56,001 nucleotides of DNA from CAZIFG01 sp964539135 (GTDB lineage: Bacteria > Margulisbacteria > Marinamargulisbacteria > GCA-2716485 > CAZIFG01): NCBI GenBank assembly GCA_964539135.1, contig CAZIFG010000011.1:1-56001 (forward strand), given 5' to 3'. Below the pieces are notes generated by a model. The model was given only the letters and a program-made list of their open reading frames with translations, made no database searches and was not told where the DNA came from. Positions 34,799 to 43,759 of this stretch are shown one piece after another (positions within the stretch are counted from its first letter, which is position 1; each line of letters starts with the position of its first letter). The position numbers were made by a program, and so were the translations under genes.

Positions 34799-35653
34799 GT
34801 GCTTAGAAAAGGGGTAGGGGGGCTTAGACTTTTTAAGGGACTCTTTTTGGGCCTTTCTTTGTTTTTGCTTTCTTGTGAGCCTCAATATAATGCTGATGCG
34901 ATTTATTTGGGAGTTCAGGTGTCTCCCTCAGAGTCGTATGAGTCTGTTTTTTCTACTTTAAATGCGTCTAAAACACGGTTTCCGGCATTTTTTACGCAAA
35001 CACAGTCGTTTAATTCGGAGTTCCCCCTCGCCTTTTCAAAATCCGTTTTAGAGAAGGGGAGTGTTCCTTATATTATTTGGGATCCTCAATTGATGGCCGA
35101 TTTTGATGCTCGTATTGTTTCGGATATTGTGGATGGTCTCTGGGATGATGCCATTCGTAAATTTGCTCAGTCTGCTCAATCTGTGGAATTTCCTGTTTTT
35201 ATTGATTTCTTTCCGGTGTCTTTTGGTCCAGAACGTTTGGCGGATGGCGAAATGAGACGGCTTTATAAAGCGGCTTATTTACACGTTGTGTCTATTTTTA
35301 ACGAAGAAAATGCGCTTAATGTGAATTGGGTTTGGTCTGTTTCTGCCACTTCAATGCTGTCTAAAGCGGATTTAGCCCTTTTATATCCGGGTAAAGAAAC
35401 GGTTCAATGGGTGCGTTTTTCTGTCCCTGATAATAGTGTGGCATACCAGGAGCAGGCAGAGGCCTTTTTTTTGGCTTATCCTGGACATCGAAATGGCTTG
35501 TTTTATGCTGGACCCTTTGATGAGACCTTCCTACCTTTACTCAATGCGTCTTATGCCTCGGCAGAATTTGTGATTATTCCCACGCCTTTGTCTAAAAAGG
35601 CCTTGAAATTGATGAATCACACGCATTTTTTTGCCAATGTAGAAGCGCTATAA
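34799..35653 (+). CDS. Lipoprotein with a GH26-like (mannanase-type) TIM barrel
   Basis: The N terminus has basic residues, a hydrophobic run and a lipobox (LFLLSCEPQ, Cys about 27). The rest resembles glycoside hydrolase 26-type barrels: YIIWDPQ, PVFIDFFPVSFG in place of the usual acid/base region, and NVNWVWS near residue 180. The glutamates expected for catalysis are not clearly conserved, so it may be a non-enzymatic relative. It starts with GTG after GAGGGG and is 284 residues. The GH26 assignment is my own reading of motifs. Confidence 0.6.
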   Translation: MLRKGVGGLRLFKGLFLGLSLFLLSCEPQYNADAIYLGVQVSPSESYESVFSTLNASKTRFPAFFTQTQSFNSEFPLAFSKSVLEKGSVPYIIWDPQLMADFDARIVSDIVDGLWDDAIRKFAQSAQSVEFPVFIDFFPVSFGPERLADGEMRRLYKAAYLHVVSIFNEENALNVNWVWSVSATSMLSKADLALLYPGKETVQWVRFSVPDNSVAYQEQAEAFFLAYPGHRNGLFYAGPFDETFLPLLNASYASAEFVIIPTPLSKKALKLMNHTHFFANVEAL

Positions 35654-35734
35654 GTCAGGCCCCACGCTCATTATAACCGCCCTCACCCCCTTAAATTTAA
35701 CATAATATATATTATGCGACATATCTTCGGGATC

Positions 35735-36420
35735 TGCTTTAAGCGCCTCTGAGGCATATTCAAGGATAGATACTTAGCTTTAGCGCGCCGTTACTAAGAC
35801 AATTTCTTTATCATTCTTAAGCGCCTCTGAGGCATATTGAAGAGCATACGCATACTGCATAATCGCTGCTAAGACAACTTCTTTATCGTTCTTAAGCGCC
35901 TCTGAGGCATATTGAAGCGCACACGCATTCTTCATAATCGCTGCTAAGACAACTTCTTTATCGTTCTTAAGCGCCTCTGAGGCATATNNNNNNNNNNNNN
36001 NNNNNNNNNNNNNNNNNNNNNNNNNNNNNNNNNNNNNNNNNNNNNNNNNNNNNNNNNNNNNNNNNNNNNNNNNNNNNNNNNNNNNNNTTAAGCGTCTCTG
36101 AGGCATATTCAAGAGCATTGCCGGCCATCTTAACCGCTGCTAAGACAACATCTTTATCTGCTTTAAGCGCCTTTGCGGCATATTGAAGAGCTTTGCCGGC
36201 CATCTTAACCGCTGCTAAGATAGTCTCTTTATCCGATTTTAAACGAGCAGAGGCATGTAGAATCGCATTCTCCACAAATTTTCCAGTCATTAAGAAAATC
36301 TCTTTATCGTCTTTAAGATCTATTGAAGCATATGAAAAAGCCGAAGGATAACGCCTAATCGCTTCTATGACAACCTCTCTATCTGCTTTAAGCGCCTCTG
36401 AGGCATATTGAAGAGCATAT
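35735..36420 (-). repeat. 25-residue (75-bp) DUF4116 repeats
   Basis: Units of YASEALKxDKEVVLAAIxxxxxALQ recur about every 75 bases. At least three near-identical copies lie left of the gap (35780-35987), with more diverged copies at 36088-36420. The copies next to the gap are almost identical in DNA, which explains why the assembly broke here. A further in-frame unit (YASEALKADPED) lies at about 35735-35765, after the stop codon. Confidence 0.9.
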
Positions 36421-37148
36421 ATACCCTTACTAATCCTTATTAAAACAGAAAGCCGATTAGAATTGAGTGGAATTAGGTTAAAATGATCCGAAGTTGAAAT
36501 ATACTCTCCATTAAGATCCAATTTATGCGCATTCATAAAATTTACCAATTCAGATTGAGTCCTAATCAGGTCCCCATCTTTCCGTAAAAACCCTAATTTA
36601 GGCAAAAGAGATCCTTTTTGATTTTTAGTAGGAATGAAAGGGCCTTTAGGATGTACTGAATAATACCACTCTATAAAAGACTTAAACAGATTAAGTCTTT
36701 CTGTACCTAGTTCTACATCGCACACTGAAAAATGACGTGTATTTAAAAACGTTAAGACCTCTTTATTACGCAAAGAAAATAAAGAACCAAACGCTGAAAG
36801 TCTGATTAAGTCGCATGAAGAACCCTCCTCTACACCATTTCCATCCAAAAATGCCGCAAACGCATCAATAAGAGTGTGTATTTCAGGATTTTTAGAAAGA
36901 GTATCTAATAAAAAGAAAAAGCCTTCTCCTGGAATTTTTTTAGGAACCAATACATGTTTCATATCAGAATCTTTACATGAATAGCGGTTACAAAGTTCAG
37001 GAGTAGCTAAAACAAAGCGCTGAAGTGTACACAAGGTTTTTTCTGTATAAAAAGATAAGTTGTGAAGCATAGCATCCTTCGCATATGAAAGAATAGGCTT
37101 TTCTTTATTTCCTACTGGTGCCGATATTACTTTTTTGATTAAAATCAT
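35780..37148 (-). CDS. DUF4116 repeat protein, interrupted by assembly gap
   Basis: The N-terminal 230 residues (from ATG 37148, with AAGGTAG upstream) are unrecognised. They are followed by repeats with the DUF4116 pattern LxYASxxLKxDKExVLxAVxxxGxAL. The family is common in Legionella, amoeba-associated bacteria and giant viruses, mostly without known function. The 100-base gap hides repeats, so the true length and even the frame across it are unknown. The C terminus reads KEIVLVTAR then stop, and two stops later another repeat unit continues in the same frame, so the protein was probably longer once. The composition of this gene differs from its surroundings. It may act as a host-directed repeat protein. 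Confidence 0.75.
35988..36087. other. Assembly gap of exactly 100 N
   Basis: A round-number gap, the usual placeholder for unknown distance, set within near-identical 75-bp repeats. Frame and copy number across it cannot be trusted. Confidence 0.98.
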
Positions 37149-37254
37149 TATTTATTACTACCTTTTGTTTGTGCCAAAACATATTTTTAAATATATTTTC
37201 GTAATAAAAAAACAAAAAATTTCAGTGTATACTAAATGTATTATCTGGTTTTTT

Positions 37255-39402
37255 TTAAAAATGGTGTATTAAAGCGTCAAATCGATTTTCCCATTTGGGA
37301 CCTTTTTGCCATTTACTGTCTAATTGTATGGGTTCTTTAAAAGGATCCACCACACCATAAGTTGCGCGTATGGCATCTGTTCCGCCTGCTAAAAGATCGG
37401 TAGCCATGGGTTCGCCTGGAATTAGTTTGTTGTAATAACCCAGTAATTTTAACAAATTTGGGGCTTCTTCTGCTGCAATTTCTCTAAACTGACTTTTTAC
37501 TCGAGGGGTTATTTCACCTTTTTCAGCCCGTTCTTTCCATAAGGATTTTGAATATAAAATATGGCCTGCATGTTGTCCTGAGCTCGGGTTAATGCCAAAA
37601 TAACCTAAAATCCAGCCAAATCCATCCGTCGAATAGCCAAAGGCATTGTCGCCTGCTTCTGTGATGATGGCACTGGCTCCGCCATTTCGAATCCCTGCTC
37701 TTTCGTCGGCTTTTCGGGCTAAAACCCACCCTGCTTTGGCTTGATATAAGAGACCATTACTGATGTTTCCATCAACAATAATTGTTCCGCCACTTAAGAG
37801 TTTTCCCACGAAATTATTCGCATCGCCTTCCATCATAAAATGGGCATTTGGGGGTAAAAATAGTCCGAAACTTTCACCCGCATAGCCTGGACGGCCTTGT
37901 GGACCTGAAAATCTGACATACAAAGGATGGGGGTATTCTTCGGGGTGTCGTATTAAGGTGCTGGCAATGCGTCCCCCTACAGACATATGTGCGGTGGATA
38001 TTTCTAACGCGATTTTTGGGACGCGTTCTGGATTTTTTTGTATTTGAGTGCGATAAAAATAAAGCGCTTCTTTGTCTTTTTCGGCACTAACCTCCATTGC
38101 TTTTGGCGAGAGTCCTGGAAATACATTGGTGGGTTTTCGAATGAGAATCCCAAACTGCTTTTTAATTTTTTCTGTTGCTTCAAAAAGATCGGTTCTGCCT
38201 CGAATGTCTTCTAGCCGTTTCAATCCCATGTTTTCGAGTTCTAAATAAATGGATTGGCTTAAATAAATGAGAAACCGTCGAACATCTTCTTGTGTGCCTT
38301 TTAATTTAGCCATATATTCAGGCGAGGTTGTTGCGAGGCCTACGGGACATTTTTTGCTGTGACATTGGCGTACCATGACACAGCCTAAAGAAATCAGTAC
38401 AGAGGTGGCGAGACCGGCATCGTCTCCGCCTAGCAATGTATACCGGATGATGTCTTTTGCGGTTTGAATGCCACCGCTAAACCCAATTTTAACACTGTCT
38501 CTTAATCCATTTTCAACTAAGGCTTGATGGGCCAATGCGACGCCTAAAGCGGCAGAGTTTCCGGTGTTACTGACTGAGGTTGCTTTTGCAGCACCTGTAG
38601 ATCCTTCTTTTCCATCTATTCTGAAAAACCGAGCGCCAGTCTTGGTGTCTGCTGTTGCTTTCATGCCTGTGTTGTAATCCGCATTGGTTTTACTTCCTGT
38701 GATTAATTTTGGATGGACGCTTCTTAAATCATGTCGTTTTAACGTGCGGTCTTCTACGGAATAGGAATCGTGATGTGGTGCGGGTTGATAGACATACCGT
38801 TCTCTTAAGGCTTCTATGTATGCGGGCCCCTTTTCTTCTTCTGACAAGGTCGCATAATCTTTTACGATAGATTCGGGTTTTGGGAGTCTAATTTGTCTGA
38901 GATTGCCAATGGTTTCATTTAAGAAGGCCAGTAAAGAGAGCTGCCCCCCTTCTCCTGGTTTCGCGCCTTGTGCATCTTTAAATTCGGCTTCTACCGCTTG
39001 AAGTACGGCTTCCAAGGTAAATCCAAATCCACCCGGAGACCATTGAACAATCCTATGCTGTCCTGAGTGGTCGCCCCCCTCCCCCATGTTGGTTCTGACC
39101 CCTAAACTGTTGCCGGCTCTCGCAATCATTTCGGATACTACAGGGCTGATACTCCCTTGAGACATGGCATTGATTACTAAATGACTTAAAATTTCTTTTA
39201 GAGGTTCGGGTATGGGGGCTTCCCCTTTGACATACGTTTCCAATTTATAGCTTAAAGATGTAGACAGAGGGCTACTGTCTACGCGTGTTGAAAATGGCCT
39301 TAGGGTTCTGGGAGATGCTGCTTGGAGACCTTTTTTGAGCAAAGGTAGTGCGGGGGGGAGCACGCGGGGTAATACCTGTGTAACCATTCTGATGAGTGCC
39401 AT
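37255..39402 (-). CDS. Glutamate synthase FMN-domain plus GXGXG-domain subunit
   Basis: This is the synthase half of glutamate synthase as a separate 715-residue protein. Residues about 75-520 form the FMN barrel: MSQGSISPV, the glutamate/FMN region GEGGDHSGQ and PGEGGQLS, and the [3Fe-4S] cysteines in GCVMVRQCHSKKC (about 335-350). Residues about 540-690 form the GXGXG beta-helix with GIRNGGASAIITEAGDN. Residues 1-41 are basic and free of acidic residues, contain RTLRPFSTR, and resemble a mitochondrial presequence. The ATG overlaps the stop of the amidotransferase subunit by one base, so both are made in step. The domain order within this part is normal; the split point is not. Confidence 0.9.
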   Translation of the reverse strand: MALIRMVTQVLPRVLPPALPLLKKGLQAASPRTLRPFSTRVDSSPLSTSLSYKLETYVKGEAPIPEPLKEILSHLVINAMSQGSISPVVSEMIARAGNSLGVRTNMGEGGDHSGQHRIVQWSPGGFGFTLEAVLQAVEAEFKDAQGAKPGEGGQLSLLAFLNETIGNLRQIRLPKPESIVKDYATLSEEEKGPAYIEALRERYVYQPAPHHDSYSVEDRTLKRHDLRSVHPKLITGSKTNADYNTGMKATADTKTGARFFRIDGKEGSTGAAKATSVSNTGNSAALGVALAHQALVENGLRDSVKIGFSGGIQTAKDIIRYTLLGGDDAGLATSVLISLGCVMVRQCHSKKCPVGLATTSPEYMAKLKGTQEDVRRFLIYLSQSIYLELENMGLKRLEDIRGRTDLFEATEKIKKQFGILIRKPTNVFPGLSPKAMEVSAEKDKEALYFYRTQIQKNPERVPKIALEISTAHMSVGGRIASTLIRHPEEYPHPLYVRFSGPQGRPGYAGESFGLFLPPNAHFMMEGDANNFVGKLLSGGTIIVDGNISNGLLYQAKAGWVLARKADERAGIRNGGASAIITEAGDNAFGYSTDGFGWILGYFGINPSSGQHAGHILYSKSLWKERAEKGEITPRVKSQFREIAAEEAPNLLKLLGYYNKLIPGEPMATDLLAGGTDAIRATYGVVDPFKEPIQLDSKWQKGPKWENRFDALIHHF

Positions 39403-42400
39403 TATTTTTTCCCTTGTTGTGGATTTTGTACGATAATACTGATTCCTGTTTCTAATGTTTCGGGTACTGTTCTTAAACAGGTATTGATTTCTGTTCGTGT
39501 TGATCCCATGGCCTCTCTTAAGGTTTTATCTTGTCTTTCAAGTCCTGGAATGATGGGAAATGTACCTTCGGCGGCTCCTTCAATGGTTCCTTTACAGGTA
39601 TTGCAGACCCCCTTTTCATCGCATTCTGTGACGAGGTCTATGCCATTTGCTCTGAGCCATTGAGATAGCGACATGCCTTTTATACTGCCTAAGCTAGATT
39701 CTGGCATAAATCCAAGTTCTTGACCTTTTGGACTTTTAATCATAATGCCCCTTTTGGGTGGAGGGGTGTCGCTTGTTTTAGCCGCAACCACTTTTACGGT
39801 GCATATTTCTTTTGCAACAGAAAAAGAGGGCACTGGGAGTCTGGGACGGTCTTCCAATTTACCTGCTCTTTTTTCATGCATCAGTATGGCGATGATGCCT
39901 GCGTTATTAAAGGGCGCCATGGCTTCATATTGAGGTGGATATGGGGATACTGGTTTTCCGACAAAAAGACCTCTTGCCCATTCGTCTGAAAAGGTTTGAG
40001 ATGCTTTTTCTGCGTCTGTATCTGTTACACTTAAATTTCCGACTTTTGTTTGAATCCAGCCCACGGATCTTAAGCCCTCATGCGCTTGAAATTGAATGGA
40101 TTTCGGATCTTTTCCAATAGAATGGATGACTTGTGTAGCCGGTAATTTTTTGCCATTGCTGTAGTGTGTTTCTACGCCTCTATGTGTGGGTTTATAGGAT
40201 GCATGTTCATATTCTGCGAGAATTACCAATTGCAATTTTCCATTGAGTGGGGCATTGGGTTTGTAGCTTGCGATATGCGGTTTTAAAATCTCCCATTTTT
40301 CTTTTTCTTTTTCAGATAATAAGTCGCTGGGTTGAGGCGCGGGGCAATCGATGATAATGCGTTGATTGTGAGCTTGAAAAACAGCGATGAGTTCTTTGAG
40401 CTCAGATGTTTCTGCTTGTGCGGCCCATACTTTGGCGCTTCTCATGGTGATTCGGAGTTCTTGATAGCCCAGGCGTGCCAATTCTGCTACTTTTTCAGAT
40501 GATAATTCGGATTTGTCTAAAGAGTCTGGTTTTAAGATGGCTTTTGCGACGAGTCTTGCAATGTCGATTGAAACATTTCCAAATCCAAATAGTTCCAGTG
40601 TCGTTCCGGGGACAAGTGGGTTTTCCACGTCTTGAATATAGGGCGAAAATAAACTGTTGTAGTAATTTGTAAAGACACTTGCAGGGAGGACTAAGGCAGC
40701 ACCTTCTCTATTTCGTAAATTTTGTCCGGGTAATTGGAGATCTCTATTTTGTGGAATGCCGGTGCAGTTAAAGACAACGCCACTGGCTTCTGTTAGTTCG
40801 GAGATATCGGCATCTTTTAGGCGCACACCAACCGCCATTTTAACGCGATCTTCTTTTGCTAAGCGTAAAAGTAATTCTTGTGGGAATTGTTTACTTGAAT
40901 GATCTGGTGCGATGCCATATTTTCCCAGTCCGCCTATGGTTTCGCCTATCATATAAAAGACCCATGGCAGATCTTTTTCTTTTTGTTCTTGTAGGAGTCG
41001 TATGGTGAGTTGTATGGCAGAGGGGCCTGTGCCTAAAATGGTGATGGGAAAGGGATTTTCTCTGGCATCCCATTTTGGAAGTCGTCGGACTTTAAGATCT
41101 CTTAAGATGTGATATCTATCGTGCCAGGCATTGGCTTCTTTTTCATAGGCTTGATATAGTTCAAAGTCTTTGAGACGGAGTGCGGATTGAAAAAGTCCGC
41201 GGATAGAGGGATTCCAAAAATGAGGGGCTTTTGCGGTACTGTGGCTTAAACGACCTTCATGCTCTTGTAGTCCTTGATGATAGCGATGGTTTTTAAGGGT
41301 TCTATCTATGACATATTCTAAGGTTAGATCTCCAAATACACTGATGACACCTATGCTTTCTGCAAATTCTGGATCTAAGCCTTCGGCGCAGGTTGCTGCA
41401 ATGCGACTGTATCCATTTTGAATGTTAGCAAATCCCATTTTAGCGGCAGATCTTAAGGCGGCATCGGTATATGTTTTTTTGATGTTTTTAATGGCTTCTG
41501 GTGTTGGAACATCTTTAAAATGTGTTTTAGCCATGGCATAACTGAGCCAGTTATTAATCGCAACGACGCCAAAATTTGTTATCAATACGGCATTGTGATG
41601 GAGGCTACACTGGACTGTTTGCACCATAAAATGGACACGCTCTCTAAGAGATTCTCCGTCTACGATTTCTTTCTCAAGTGCGGCATGTACAGCTCCTATG
41701 ACTAAAATAGGGGGGAATCCAATTCGAGTTGTAGAAATTTCTTTGTCTGAAAATACCAGCGTATTTATTTCCCGTTTTGTTTTTAAGGTTTCAATAACCT
41801 CTTTTACAATTTTTTCTAGATGAGATTTAGCCTCTTCTACACTGAAACTGTATTCAAATGTCATATCTATAATTTTTGCTTTGATGAGTGGGTTTTTAAT
41901 GAGCGTGTCTAATTCTGTTTCTGTTAAAAATGGCGATTCTAATAGAATGCCTTGAACAGGGCTTCGTTTTGCCAGGTGGTCTAAGGTCATGGGCGGAATG
42001 GAAATGCAATGCTCGGCACTCATGTTAAGCCCTTCTGTATGGGGATCTCGAGGTGGTGTTGTAATGTTGGCCACAACCTGTGAAATGGTTTCTGCCAGAT
42101 CAAATCCCAGTTCTCGGGTACCATCTGCGGGAGCCTGATAGCCCATGGATCCTGTGAGTTCTGTTCCTGTTCGTATCATGGGCGCTAAGGTTGTTTCTAA
42201 GACTTCAAGGTCCAATTGACCCAATTTTGCATAGCGTTCGGTTTCTTGCTTGGTGTAGGCTTTGGGACTCCCCTCCCCCCTCAAAGGGGTGAATCGTGCT
42301 AGCGCTTGGGAATGAGCGTCTTCATGGGTGCTTTTAGTGTAAGGGTTGATCTGTAAGGCACCTTCTTTGTGTGTGACTTCTATGACTTGGCCTGGAACGA

Positions 42401-43661
42401 TGCGATGGCTTTGGATGTCTTTGGGTTTTTTTCGTAAAAACATGCCCCGTTCAGATCCAAAAATGGCCATGACTTGGCCCTCCTCTGTGGTGTAACTTTC
42501 CAGAACTCCGGGTCTGAACGCATCGGGATTTTTGGCGACGTAAACGGTGATGCCATCGGTACTACTCGCAATGCTGGAAGGACCACTTTCTTTTAACGGA
42601 GATGTGAGTTGATGAAATCGTGCGGTTGGGTTTTGTTTGCTTAAATTATTTTCTTGAAAAAATAAGAGTAATATTTCAGGTAAACTGAGTCCGTATTCTG
42701 TATTTAAATAATCCATTAATTTTACAGTGATTCGAGTATCACTCCAGTGTTGCGTTTGGATGCCTTTTTGTCTTAAGAGTTCTTGGTAAAAGGGTGCGCG
42801 TGTTTTGTCGCCATTGTGAAAATAAAAGGTGCTAAGTCCCCAAGTCCCTTGCATTTGACCTAAAGAAGTCGCGGAATTATTGGCAAATCGGACGTGAATG
42901 GCTCCAAAACTGGAAATGAATTCTGGGTCTTGCAGCATTTTAAAGTAGGTACTGTTTTTTTTCGCTGGAGAATTAAAAGATATAAAATGCCGACTGGCTG
43001 TGATCAAAGGCGGTGAAAAGAATGAAAAAATATTATTTCGGATATCTGCTTGAATCAGTGCTTCAAATTCACAGAGGCATTTAAATAATTGAGCTTGGAA
43101 TCCGGGTTTGTTTTTAAGATAGCCTAAATGATAGCTAGGTTCTAAAGATCGCCCTACAGGACCTAATACCCTACTTTCTGTTTCTAGGGGGACGAGGTGT
43201 CCATTCCATGGAATGCCGTGCTTTTCAAATGTTTCGATGATGCGCCTTAATCCAAATTCAGCTTGTTCTTTGTCTTTTGGGAGGCAAATGGTGAGTAGAA
43301 AATCCTCATGCGGGGTGTAGTCTGTTCCTAGGATTTTTTGAAAATAAGGTCCATGAATGCGATACGTGTCACTTTGACCGTCGGATGTTTCGGGATCTGC
43401 ACCTGCAGCCCCACGATGTTCTAGTTGGCAGTCATAAGATACACGTTCTACAAGGGTTCTACTGGGGGCTTCTGGCGGTGCTAAGACAAAGCCCAATCCG
43501 CAATTGGCGGTTTCTTTGGCGAAACTGGATTTTTTAAAATCCGCGTAGGGTATTTTTGTTAAATTTGGGACTGTTCCTAGTGGGCGTTTGGGAAGTGGCG
43601 GGGCTTTTCTGGACATTAAACGCAATGTGGTTTGAACGGCTTTTGTGGCATGAGCAAGCAT
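39402..43661 (-). CDS. Glutamate synthase amidotransferase-central subunit fused to adrenodoxin reductase-like and ferredoxin domains
   Basis: 1419 residues. Residues 54-470: class II glutamine amidotransferase with Cys54 in NCGLGF after a 53-residue propeptide, HRGAAGADPETSDG, and HNGD in place of the usual HNGE. Residues about 545-850: the glutamate synthase central domain (HHNAVLITNFG, AAKMGFANIQNGYS). Residues about 870-1250: an FAD/NADP domain whose ILGTGPSAIQ, IAPDHSS, VFTNYYNSL and FGFGNVSIDIARLV match mitochondrial-type ferredoxin-NADP (adrenodoxin) reductase rather than GltD. Residues about 1290-1419: a [2Fe-2S] ferredoxin with C-x5-C-x2-C-x38-C (1347, 1353, 1356, 1395), the adrenodoxin spacing. 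Electrons could pass NADPH to FAD to 2Fe-2S to the FMN subunit. This enzyme would form glutamate from 2-oxoglutarate and glutamine. Confidence 0.88.
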   Translation of the reverse strand: MLAHATKAVQTTLRLMSRKAPPLPKRPLGTVPNLTKIPYADFKKSSFAKETANCGLGFVLAPPEAPSRTLVERVSYDCQLEHRGAAGADPETSDGQSDTYRIHGPYFQKILGTDYTPHEDFLLTICLPKDKEQAEFGLRRIIETFEKHGIPWNGHLVPLETESRVLGPVGRSLEPSYHLGYLKNKPGFQAQLFKCLCEFEALIQADIRNNIFSFFSPPLITASRHFISFNSPAKKNSTYFKMLQDPEFISSFGAIHVRFANNSATSLGQMQGTWGLSTFYFHNGDKTRAPFYQELLRQKGIQTQHWSDTRITVKLMDYLNTEYGLSLPEILLLFFQENNLSKQNPTARFHQLTSPLKESGPSSIASSTDGITVYVAKNPDAFRPGVLESYTTEEGQVMAIFGSERGMFLRKKPKDIQSHRIVPGQVIEVTHKEGALQINPYTKSTHEDAHSQALARFTPLRGEGSPKAYTKQETERYAKLGQLDLEVLETTLAPMIRTGTELTGSMGYQAPADGTRELGFDLAETISQVVANITTPPRDPHTEGLNMSAEHCISIPPMTLDHLAKRSPVQGILLESPFLTETELDTLIKNPLIKAKIIDMTFEYSFSVEEAKSHLEKIVKEVIETLKTKREINTLVFSDKEISTTRIGFPPILVIGAVHAALEKEIVDGESLRERVHFMVQTVQCSLHHNAVLITNFGVVAINNWLSYAMAKTHFKDVPTPEAIKNIKKTYTDAALRSAAKMGFANIQNGYSRIAATCAEGLDPEFAESIGVISVFGDLTLEYVIDRTLKNHRYHQGLQEHEGRLSHSTAKAPHFWNPSIRGLFQSALRLKDFELYQAYEKEANAWHDRYHILRDLKVRRLPKWDARENPFPITILGTGPSAIQLTIRLLQEQKEKDLPWVFYMIGETIGGLGKYGIAPDHSSKQFPQELLLRLAKEDRVKMAVGVRLKDADISELTEASGVVFNCTGIPQNRDLQLPGQNLRNREGAALVLPASVFTNYYNSLFSPYIQDVENPLVPGTTLELFGFGNVSIDIARLVAKAILKPDSLDKSELSSEKVAELARLGYQELRITMRSAKVWAAQAETSELKELIAVFQAHNQRIIIDCPAPQPSDLLSEKEKEKWEILKPHIASYKPNAPLNGKLQLVILAEYEHASYKPTHRGVETHYSNGKKLPATQVIHSIGKDPKSIQFQAHEGLRSVGWIQTKVGNLSVTDTDAEKASQTFSDEWARGLFVGKPVSPYPPQYEAMAPFNNAGIIAILMHEKRAGKLEDRPRLPVPSFSVAKEICTVKVVAAKTSDTPPPKRGIMIKSPKGQELGFMPESSLGSIKGMSLSQWLRANGIDLVTECDEKGVCNTCKGTIEGAAEGTFPIIPGLERQDKTLREAMGSTRTEINTCLRTVPETLETGISIIVQNPQQGKK

Positions 43662-43759
43662 GAATCAGGTGACCCCTTAATCTATATTTTTTGATTTTAA
43701 GTCTGTATCTTAAATGAATTTTTTTCTTTAATCAAGGGAAATTTGAGTGATTTTGTTTC

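Noticed and set aside
35735..36420. Regular 75-bp repeats resembling a CRISPR array
   Set aside because: The repeats keep an open reading frame with the DUF4116 consensus, and there are no unique spacers or cas genes.
39720..40120. Open frames on the + strand within the glutamate synthase gene
   Set aside because: They are opposite a clear protein with conserved motifs and have no promoter or ribosome site.
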